A DNA stretch of 5,446 bases, from positions 14,920 through 20,365 of the forward strand of contig MGNI01000222.1 of assembly GCA_001795115.1 (NCBI GenBank), written 5' to 3'. The DNA comes from Chloroflexi bacterium RBG_16_48_8 (lineage in GTDB: Bacteria; Chloroflexota; Anaerolineae; Anaerolineales; E44-bin32). The translations under genes were made by a program, and so were the position numbers. The notes under the pieces are model-generated. The model worked only from the letters and a program-made list of their open reading frames with translations, was not told the DNA's origin and made no database searches. Every line of letters begins with the position of its first letter. Position 1 is the first letter of the stretch. Positions 1 through 5,446 of the stretch are shown here, in pieces.

Positions 1-611
1 TTGAGATGCTAAGGTTATTCTTGATTCCCAGGAAGAACGCTTGTCAGGTGCAGCCTTTTCCTAGATGTTATCCCGCCGGTTCTCTCTTCCTGCAAGTGTC
101 AAACCGCAGGGGGGAAGAGAAGGTGACGTGTCGCGTGCAGGCACATTACGTAGAAGCTGCCCACTGGATCGCACACGGTGTAGATCGCCATTTAACTCAA
201 ATTTCTATCATATGTCGCTCCGTTCCCTTTCGGAAAAGATGGACATCCAGCCGAACGACGTTTGCCAGAAAATCTGACCACTGGTGGATATCCGCTCTAC
301 ATTTAAAGCTATGTATTCATGGAAAGCATGGAGGATGTTTTTCCGTTGTAACATTTCGGGAGGTCTTCCGTTTAATAAGACAAATCGTACTTCCATTAAA
401 AGTCGTGCACTCGTATCAACACGGCTGGCAGGGGGGACGGTCATAAGGGAATCCTTCATTCACCCTTACTTATGAAAGCTCATAGAAAAGAAGTTTCGTT
501 GATCAATAGCCAAGGGGAGAACAGAGAAAAAGGACGTATTTTCTGGCGCAGACAGGCGCAGGTCAAGAAGCACAAAGCGTATTTCATGGATGCAAAGACA
601 AGGAGGTTGCC
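1..611. other. Left-hand region with no supportable gene
   Basis: Short open frames exist on both strands here, up to 146 codons. None shows a recognisable domain or a signal peptide. The longest minus-strand candidate, 459 down to 208, has only a weak AAGGGTG-like site before its ATG and matches no family I know. A small direct repeat, GGCGCAG at 545-551 and 555-561, lies 50 bases before the next gene. I see no convincing -35/-10 pair. The stretch may be the 5' intergenic region of the downstream gene plus decayed sequence, but I cannot identify what decayed. Confidence 0.5.
600..606 (+). promoter_or_regulatory. Strong Shine-Dalgarno site
   Basis: AAGGAGG sits five bases before the ATG at 612. 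It is a near-perfect anti-16S match and fixes the start of the secreted protein gene at this ATG, which also begins a proper signal peptide. Confidence 0.85.
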
Positions 612-2177
612 ATGTTTCACCGAAGATTCATCTTTTACCTTATCGCCATCGTTACTCTCTTATCCGGATCGGGTTTCTCTGTCGAGTTGAAGCCGCCTCC
701 CCCGGGTCCGACCATCACAATCTCCCGAGCCTATTCCTATCGCTTCCCTGTCCCCTATGGGTATGGGTTGAAGATGGAATATACCTTCGACCTTCATCTT
801 GACGAAGCTCCTTACCGCAAAGGTCTTTATATAACCACCGAATATTCACCCGATGGGATTAATTGGGTTACCGATGAGGAGCAGCGTCCTCTCAGCTACA
901 ATTGGGATAACATTCATGGGGAAGGGGATTTTGCCTGTGGGCCGACCATATACAACCTTGAAAGCGATCATACGTATTATCTGAGGGCGATTTTAACCTA
1001 TACTTCTTACAACGATCGCTATGAAGAAATCTCAAATGTCGTTCAAGCGACGGTTGAGGATTATTCCGAGCTTTGTTTGGAGGAGCAAATTGCAGAAAAG
1101 TTCGCCCCTGTCCTGCATCGAAACCTCAATGATCTTCAACCGATGCATCTGGCGAATGTCGATAACGTAGGTTGGGCTTCACGAAAGGTATTCGATCTCT
1201 TGGGGAGCCCCTATCCATCGAATGGCATTAACAAGTACTCGTATTTCCATTGGCAATATGGCTGGAAATGGGACACGTGGGGGATTGGTCAGAGCTTTGC
1301 CTTTTTCAAATGGGATATCAACGACAATGAACGTTATAAGTCCGAAGTCATTGGCGAACGACCGCTTTATTTCCACGTCTACAAAAAAGGAGCCTATTAT
1401 TACGCACAATATTGGTACTTCTTGACCATGAACGATATTCGAGCGATGGCTTCGAAACACGATCCATGGCATGAAGGTGACTTTGAGCATGTATCGATCG
1501 AATTGGAGAAGATCGGGGATAACTTCGTCCCCAGGAGAGTGAATTTCTATTTGCATGAAGGTGGATGGCAATATCCTGCAAGTGAATGCTGGTGGGGTTC
1601 ACAAGCAATGAATCCTGGAGGAGCATTCCCTCAACAAGGATATGACGAGAATCATACTCACTTGCATGTCTGGATTGGCGCCAATTCCCACGCATCCTTT
1701 AACTATAAAGAACCAATCTATCAACTCGTAGGTAAGGATAACTCGGTGTTCACCGATAATGTGGATTACACCTTGGGATACACCGGTGTGGGGCCAGGCG
1801 ATGCTTACTATCGCTGGGATTACATGGCGAATCTGGGCGAAATCAAGAGCTCATCTGATACGGATGGTGATGGTTATATCAATGCCCATGGATATGAGTG
1901 GTTTGAACATAGTGAGACCGTGCCAGCTTGGTTCGACTTTCAGTGGCTTCCATTTCGTGGACAGTTAGGAGATTACTGGTGCCAGCACATGTTCATTAAA
2001 AGCACGTGTACGAAGTCCCCTCCGTCGCCAGCCTTCGGCCTCGATTGGTTGACATTCAGTGATAATGACGGGGCTTGTGGAGGATTTGGAAATCACGATG
2101 CCTACTTCTTTGGCATCGAGGTTGCCACAAAGCAGTTCCTTGATCCGGATACGGGCGCCGTAGTTTGCACTCGGTAA
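612..2177 (+). CDS. Secreted Vps62-like protein with N-terminal Ig/FnIII-like domain
   Basis: This intact 521-residue gene has a strong ribosome site and ends in tandem stops, TAA then TGA. Residues 1 to about 23 form a signal peptide: MFHRR, then a hydrophobic stretch ending near GSGFS, so the protein is exported. After a PPPPGP linker, residues 30-150 look like an Ig/FnIII-type beta sandwich. From about 157 to the end it resembles the bacterial Vps62 family: EKFAPVLHR (162-170), the motif DPWHEGDFEHV (284-294, compare NPP1 GHRHDWE), HTHLHVWIGANSHASF (348-363), PFRGQLGD (447-454) and KSPPSPAFGLDW (468-479). DTDGDGYIN (416-424) looks like a calcium-binding loop. The biochemical role of bacterial Vps62-like proteins is not established; a lytic or cell-surface role is inference only. 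Sampled rows are 38-50% G+C, below parts of the right-hand genes. An NPP1-type toxin assignment is less likely, because the exact heptapeptide is absent. The gene call is near certain; the family is moderately supported. Confidence 0.9.
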   Translation: MFHRRFIFYLIAIVTLLSGSGFSVELKPPPPGPTITISRAYSYRFPVPYGYGLKMEYTFDLHLDEAPYRKGLYITTEYSPDGINWVTDEEQRPLSYNWDNIHGEGDFACGPTIYNLESDHTYYLRAILTYTSYNDRYEEISNVVQATVEDYSELCLEEQIAEKFAPVLHRNLNDLQPMHLANVDNVGWASRKVFDLLGSPYPSNGINKYSYFHWQYGWKWDTWGIGQSFAFFKWDINDNERYKSEVIGERPLYFHVYKKGAYYYAQYWYFLTMNDIRAMASKHDPWHEGDFEHVSIELEKIGDNFVPRRVNFYLHEGGWQYPASECWWGSQAMNPGGAFPQQGYDENHTHLHVWIGANSHASFNYKEPIYQLVGKDNSVFTDNVDYTLGYTGVGPGDAYYRWDYMANLGEIKSSSDTDGDGYINAHGYEWFEHSETVPAWFDFQWLPFRGQLGDYWCQHMFIKSTCTKSPPSPAFGLDWLTFSDNDGACGGFGNHDAYFFGIEVATKQFLDPDTGAVVCTR

Positions 2178-2219
2178 TGATTTTGTAAACCCCTCGAGAG
2201 AAACCTTCTGGTTTGCTTG

Positions 2220-2246
2220 TGAGGCTGCCATCCGACGGCAGCCTCA
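2220..2246 (+). terminator. Probable intrinsic terminator of the Vps62-like gene
   Basis: GAGGCTGCC at 2221-2229 pairs perfectly with GGCAGCCTC at 2237-2245 around a seven-base loop, and T2220-A2246 extends the stem to ten pairs. It lies 40 bases after the TGA. Only a short, broken T run (TTCTT, 2247-2251) follows, so termination may be weak or Rho-assisted. The minus strand has no T tract after the stem, so it is probably not bidirectional. Confidence 0.65.
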
Positions 2247-2252
2247 TTCTTA

Positions 2253-2298
2253 AACCCCTTTGAACCGTTTTTTATCGATCTGATCTAAAGAAGGGGTT
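2253..2298. repeat. Inverted repeat with 30-base loop
   Basis: AACCCCTT at 2253-2260 is the exact reverse complement of AAGGGGTT at 2291-2298. The T6 run at 2268-2273 lies inside the loop. It follows directly after the terminator hairpin. It may be a second, looser transcript-end structure, or chance. Confidence 0.35.
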
Positions 2299-2375
2299 GG
2301 GGTCCAATCTCACTGTAATGCTTGGCTGAGCCAGTTTGTCCTTTATCAAGAACTTATACGCCTGGCAGAAGGGTT

Positions 2376-2395
2376 TTCTCTCGATACAGAGAGAA
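2376..2395. repeat. Short perfect hairpin, 7-bp stem
   Basis: TTCTCTC at 2376-2382 pairs with GAGAGAA at 2389-2395 around the loop GATACA. No T tract follows on either strand, so it is not a standard terminator. It lies in the gene-free stretch between the end of the plus-strand gene and the end of the hydrolase remnant. Function unknown. Confidence 0.3.
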
Positions 2396-2483
2396 TGTCT
2401 ATGATGGATTGCTGATTTTTTGGATGCATGCTGACCAGGCGGGTGGCTCGCGAAGATCAGTTAAAACGACTTTGTGCGCAGCT

Positions 2484-2801
2484 TTAACGATAGCGACCGA
2501 TCTCCTGCTCCAAGTCGGACGGATAGGGCTGCACTCCGGGAGGGGCGCCTTCCGCACCGCCATCAAACAGCCAGCTAATCCCGCGCAGCATGACGACCGC
2601 ATAGTGATCGAACAAATCGGCGCCCTCTGCCCCCGTGCCGGCAGCCAGATTCAGCAGGCTTCCTTTCGCCAGCAGAAAGATGTCCGTCCCATTGAGATCA
2701 AACCGTTCGATGTGGGTTTTCATGCGTTGATGGGGCTGGCGGTAGAGCCAGTCGATTCGATCACGTACAACTCGCACGCGTTGACAATCTTCCTCCTTAT
2801 C
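2484..2801 (-). pseudogene. C-terminal remnant of an S-adenosylhomocysteine hydrolase-like (ahcY-like) gene
   Basis: About 105 codons read on the minus strand, from just after an in-frame TAG (2802-2804) to a TAA at 2484. The translation carries features of the C-terminal end of the S-adenosylhomocysteine hydrolase family: a YTLPxG-like HIERFDLNGTD, then FLLAKGSLLNLAAGTG (compare LLAEGRLVNLAA, NAD-site region), then PPGVQPYPSDLEQEI (compare KPGVYPVPPEIDEEV). Full-length family members run to about 400-470 residues, so the catalytic and Rossmann parts are missing and no start or ribosome site fits. The segment GADLFDHYAVVMLRG differs from the usual MDMSFANQ, so the parent may have been a divergent paralog rather than the methyl-cycle enzyme itself. 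Shifting frame near 2486 gives LKLRTKSF and a stop at 2461, which resembles the usual ARLKL tail and suggests another lesion. It probably makes no working enzyme. Confidence 0.6.
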
Positions 2802-2807
2802 CTACAA

Positions 2808-2826
2808 CTGACTAGTGCTCAGTCAG
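2808..2826. repeat. Small inverted repeat at the break of the hydrolase remnant
   Basis: CTGACT at 2808-2813 pairs with AGTCAG at 2821-2826 around a seven-base spacer. It lies within a few bases of the point where hydrolase similarity stops. The octamer TCAGTCAG at its right side (2819-2826) recurs at 3037-3044. It could mark a recombination or insertion scar, but no transposase or matching element end is visible. Confidence 0.3.
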
Positions 2827-3145
2827 CATGGAATTGATGAAATAAGAATAGATCGCTGCAGATGGAAAGGTCATATACGACGTAATACAATCTCTTGCTC
2901 GGTTCGATATTTCTACTTGCAGCCTGCTCAAAAGGACGGGTGACCCTGTGCTCTCGCTCACCAAGTCAGCCACAATACTACCGCTACCAACCAGCATACC
3001 AACGTCAACAGTTGCCCCTCTCCTCTTCACCTTGATCAGTCAGTGCATCGCACAAGGGTGCTCGGGGTTTCTCAAGCCATATCCCCGTTTCGGGAGTTTC
3101 TCAAGAGAGACCGGTGCGACGCACTGCGCCTTGAAAAGAACCCCT
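2827..3145. other. Gene-free stretch between two broken minus-strand loci
   Basis: No frame on either strand shows a recognisable product. The 72-codon minus frame ending at 2812 and the 97-codon plus frame from 2948 lack ribosome sites and family features. The stretch is probably intergenic DNA plus sequence left from loss of the front of the hydrolase gene. Confidence 0.45.
3063..3105. repeat. Short direct repeat, 29-base period
   Basis: CGGGGTTTCTCAAG at 3063-3076 and CGGGAGTTTCTCAAG at 3091-3105 share the ten-base core GTTTCTCAAG. A small CCCG-TTT-CGGG hairpin (3084-3094) lies between and into the second copy. It sits about 40 bases beyond the stop of the LysM/CARDB locus, so it may belong to that gene's transcript end. 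Only two copies are present. Confidence 0.35.
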
Positions 3146-4754
3146 CTACCGGATCAGGCTGATGCGCCAACGCGCTCGAAACTTTTGTCCGCCGTTTGGC
3201 CTGGTATCGTCGTTATAGCCTCCGGTGGAGTAAGCCCATGAATCTCCTTCGGTGTTTTGGGTCGTACCTGCACCATAGTTCTCACCGATACCGTAGGCCC
3301 GGAAAATCTCGCCCAGGAAGTCGTCATCGGAGGTGCTGTCCTCCTCCCATCCCCTGAGGCGGATATAGAAGTTCTCATCCGACTGCATCTCGGCATGGAT
3401 GGTGTAACTCGAATCGGGTATCCATGGACCGGGGTCGTCTCCGACGCAAATCGGGTGGTCGGTTAGATGGATAAGATGCCCTGCGCGCGGGTAGCGAATA
3501 TGCGTCCAGGTGGCGTCATCGACCGAATAACCACGTCCAACCCATATTTCGAAGTGCACCTTGGTCCTACAATGGAGCTGGTTCTCGCCCGCCCGGCCGG
3601 AGAAGAATTCCAGCGGCTCAAAGCGGACGTGAACAGAACGATCGATGCTGTAAGTGTTGTTGCTGTCGTCGCTTTCGAAGATGCTGTGATCGGGGTTGAC
3701 CACTACCGAGTAGCCGTCCTGCATTTGCTCGAGTATGGATTGGCTCACGCCTCCCAGGCCAAACGTGATGGTTTCAAAGGGTTCCAGGCTGACGTTCGGC
3801 AGTGAACCGGCGATGTACAGCGGTGAATCGTCCTGCAGATAGGTTTCGATGGCGAGGGAACGGTGTGCGAGCGGCGACTCGCCCACATTCTGCACGGTGA
3901 CGCGGACCTGGCCATAGTCGGTGATGGGCGTATAACGGGCGTCGGTGATGATCAGGTCGGGGACTGGCGGGAAGATGGGGATGTGGCGTAGATCTCCAGA
4001 GCGCTCGAATTCTTCGACCACATCGGTTAATGGGGTCAATCAACACGCAGGCGTCGTAGGGCGGATCCAACCGCATCCCGGGCTGATCGAGCATGGTGCG
4101 CTGGCCGGGCTCCAGTACGAACTCGGGCTAGGTATAGACGCCAAGCGAACTGCCGTCGCGGCTTTGCAGCCCGATATCGAGAACGCTCCAGGGCCAGGTG
4201 GCCGTGCCGGTGTTGCGGATGTGAAGCTGCAAGTGCCCGCTGTCTTCGTCTACGACGTAATCTTCCGGCGTCGTTCCATAGTCCGAGGCGATGGATTCCA
4301 GCGTCTCGCCTTCTTGAGCAAGATGAGTCACCATAGCCTCATCATCCATCTCGAGAACTTCAACCACCAGCGAGGATTGGCCTTCTGTTCCATTTACGGT
4401 CAGGGCGCGCACGATCAACACGTGATTCCCAACCACCGTGGGAACCCAGTCTGTGGTCAACACCAGGCTGGTCAGCGCCGAATCGGGAGCATTGCGGCTC
4501 GCCAGGAGCGCATCATCGACCCAGAATTCCATGCGAGCCAGCCCCTCGTCGCCTCTGGCGGTGGCGTATACGATCACACCATCTCCCGACTGCACCTGTT
4601 CATGCTGTAGCGGGCTGTGAATCAGCACCAACGGGCGCGAATCGAAGGCGCGCCCTTTATACGTAAAGAGATACACTGCCCCAACCTGCAGGCATACAAC
4701 CAGCAGAGCAAACAACCCGATGACGCCCCACCTGAAATAGCTCTTCTTTTTCAT
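3146..4754 (-). pseudogene. Broken gene for a membrane-anchored Ig/LysM/CARDB surface protein
   Basis: Reading from an ATG at 4754 with GGAGGA eight bases upstream, the first 208 codons give MKKK, a hydrophobic anchor (residues 9-31), an Ig-like domain (about 41-134, with MEFWVDDALLA and a conserved W103), and the first half of a LysM motif (144-167, EGETLESIASDYGTTPEDY). A CARDB-like domain starts near 168 (HLQLHIRNTGT). It is interrupted by TAG at 4128-4130. The same frame resumes with PEFVLEPGQR and reaches CVLIDPIN, then one extra base near 4025 shifts it to DVVEEFERSG. A second CARDB domain follows (PDLIITDARYT to ESDDSNNTYSID), then a C-terminal beta-rich domain rich in W and D, stopping with TAG at 3146. 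The repaired protein would be about 535 residues. The product was probably exported and bound cell wall or partner proteins. It is either a pseudogene or two assembly errors. A separate downstream gene starting at TTG 4039 is unlikely, because it would begin mid-domain. Confidence 0.75.
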
Positions 4755-4762
4755 AACCTATG

Positions 4763-4768
4763 TCCTCC
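4763..4768 (-). promoter_or_regulatory. Shine-Dalgarno site of the LysM/CARDB locus
   Basis: On the minus strand GGAGGA precedes the ATG at 4754 by eight bases. It fixes the start and shows that this locus was once a translated gene in its own right rather than a continuation of the upstream FnIII gene. Confidence 0.7.
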
Positions 4769-4817
4769 ATCCTTCAACCAAGAACACCTCGTTTCAGGTC
4801 GTTTGATCCAGTCTGTG

Positions 4818-5446
4818 CTACCCCAGCGTGATCGCGAACTGCGACCATCCCGACCACGAACCGACGTTTCCGGCCCCATCCACTGCCCGCACACGCCAGC
4901 GGTAGTACCAGCCACACTCCACCGGAAGGCTCGTCGTTTTATCACTAACGCTGATTTGTCCTCCGGGTGCATCCTGCCAGTTGTTGTCGCCTGAGTGCCG
5001 CTGTACTTCAACCTGGTATTCAGCGATGCCGCTCGGGTCATCCACGGGCAGCCAGGTCAGGGTTTGCGATCCCCGGCAGGATAGGGTCAATCCATCGGCG
5101 GGTACAGCTGGTATGGGTGCAGGTGGAGGCGTGGTGTCCGGAGGTGGGGAAGGTGTAGGTGTTGGTGTAGGAGTAGTGCAGGATCCGCTCACAACAACGT
5201 CCACACCTTTTTCATATGTAGAACCATCCAGGGGGGAGAAGTCGTCAGGAGATAGTACTGGGTCTCACACAGGCAATCCTCGAATGAGCCATCGAAAGCC
5301 CTGCTCAACCCCATCAATGAGTACCCTTACCACGTTCCCGACATGCCAGCGAATGGTTGTACATTACCCGGCCTCGATCTCCGCCGGATCGGCCCAGAAT
5401 TCGATCACGGCTTCCGCTACGAGGGTGGGGGTTTGGTGATCGCGGG
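4818..5446 (-). pseudogene. Broken, partial gene for an exported FWADP-domain / FnIII-like protein
   Basis: The locus enters from the right edge and ends at TAG 4818-4820. Its first visible part reads VIEFWADPAEIEAG, then a TAA at 5364-5366, then CTTIRWHVGNVVRVLIDG in the same frame. This is a domain I recall from Anaerolineae surface proteins. Near 5294 one extra base moves the expected reading to DGSFEDCLCETQYYLL. At the G6 run 5231-5236 (C6 on the coding strand) the frame returns, as if a C7 had lost one base, giving DGSTYEKGVDVVVSGSC. A TPTPTPTPSPPP linker follows, then an FnIII-like domain of about 90 residues (LTWLPVDDPSGIAEYQVEV, WYYRWRVRAVDGAGN, GWSQFAITL) and what looks like a natural C-terminus. 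A GTG at 5204 opens an unbroken 128-codon frame, but it starts inside the domain and has no convincing ribosome site. The product was probably extracellular. The 63-base gap to the next gene suggests one operon. Confidence 0.7.
5152..5177. repeat. Six-base tandem repeat encoding the Pro-Thr linker
   Basis: GGTGTA, GGTGTT, GGTGTA and GGAGTA follow each other on the plus strand. On the minus strand they encode the alternating Pro-Thr spacer of the FnIII locus. Such hexamer runs can expand or contract without shifting frame and join domains in exported proteins. Confidence 0.7.

Noticed and set aside
6..446. 146-codon open frame on the plus strand at the left end
   Set aside because: No ribosome site, no recognisable motif and a composition that reads like random translation; overlapping frames of similar quality exist on both strands.
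208..459. 83-codon minus-strand frame as a small gene
   Set aside because: Only a weak AAGGGTG-like site precedes the ATG and no motif, membrane segment or family resemblance is visible.
472..690. 72-codon plus-strand frame overlapping the start of the Vps62-like gene
   Set aside because: No ribosome site, and it overlaps the signal peptide of a much better supported gene by about 80 bases.
1179..1695. Minus-strand frames inside the Vps62-like gene
   Set aside because: They are antisense shadows of a gene with clear domain motifs and a strong ribosome site.
2812..3030. 72-codon minus-strand frame as the front part of the hydrolase gene
   Set aside because: Its translation shows none of the glycine-rich or catalytic features expected before the C-terminal hydrolase segment.
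2808..3044. An insertion sequence bounded by the TCAGTCAG octamers
   Set aside because: The octamers are direct and short, there is no transposase-like frame between them, and no longer terminal inverted repeats or target duplication can be seen.
3063..3105. Start of a CRISPR array
   Set aside because: There are only two imperfect copies of 14-15 bases with a 14-base gap, far below normal repeat and spacer lengths.
3945..4610. 221-codon plus-strand frame as a gene
   Set aside because: It is antisense to the LysM/CARDB locus, whose Ig-like, LysM and CARDB features are recognisable on the minus strand.

Overview
The window looks like a piece of a bacterial chromosome, most probably from Chloroflexota (Anaerolineae-like). 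This rests on the make-up of the two right-hand loci. They combine a CTTIRW/FWADP-type beta domain, a Pro-Thr linker, a fibronectin III-like C-terminus, an Ig-like domain, a LysM start and CARDB-type domains. I recall that mix from large exported proteins of that group. The assignment is from memory and could not be searched. Good Shine-Dalgarno sites before two genes support a bacterium.

Layout. Positions 1-611 hold no gene I can support. Positions 612-2177 (+) carry the only clearly intact gene: a 521-residue secreted protein with a signal peptide, an Ig/FnIII-like domain and a large domain resembling the Vps62 family (NPP1-like motif HEGDFEHV). A hairpin at 2220-2246 probably ends its transcript. 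Positions 2484-2801 (-) hold the C-terminal stump of an S-adenosylhomocysteine hydrolase-like gene, cut off upstream. Positions 2802-3145 show no gene, only small repeats. Positions 3146-4754 (-) hold a membrane-anchored Ig/LysM/CARDB protein gene broken by one in-frame stop and one frameshift. Positions 4818-5446 (-), running off the right edge, hold a second exported-protein gene broken by one stop and two frameshifts.

The two right-hand loci lie in tandem on the minus strand, 63 bases apart. They were probably co-transcribed, with the FnIII gene first and the LysM/CARDB gene second. Both seem to have built cell-surface proteins for adhesion or scaffolding. The many lesions and the truncated hydrolase make this half of the window look like a gene graveyard, unless the assembly carries indel errors. 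The intact plus-strand gene is poorer in G+C than parts of the minus-strand loci and may have a separate history. I see no CRISPR array, tRNA, rRNA, transposase or multi-gene novel system. The most interesting items are the secreted Vps62-like protein and the reconstructable pseudogenes.
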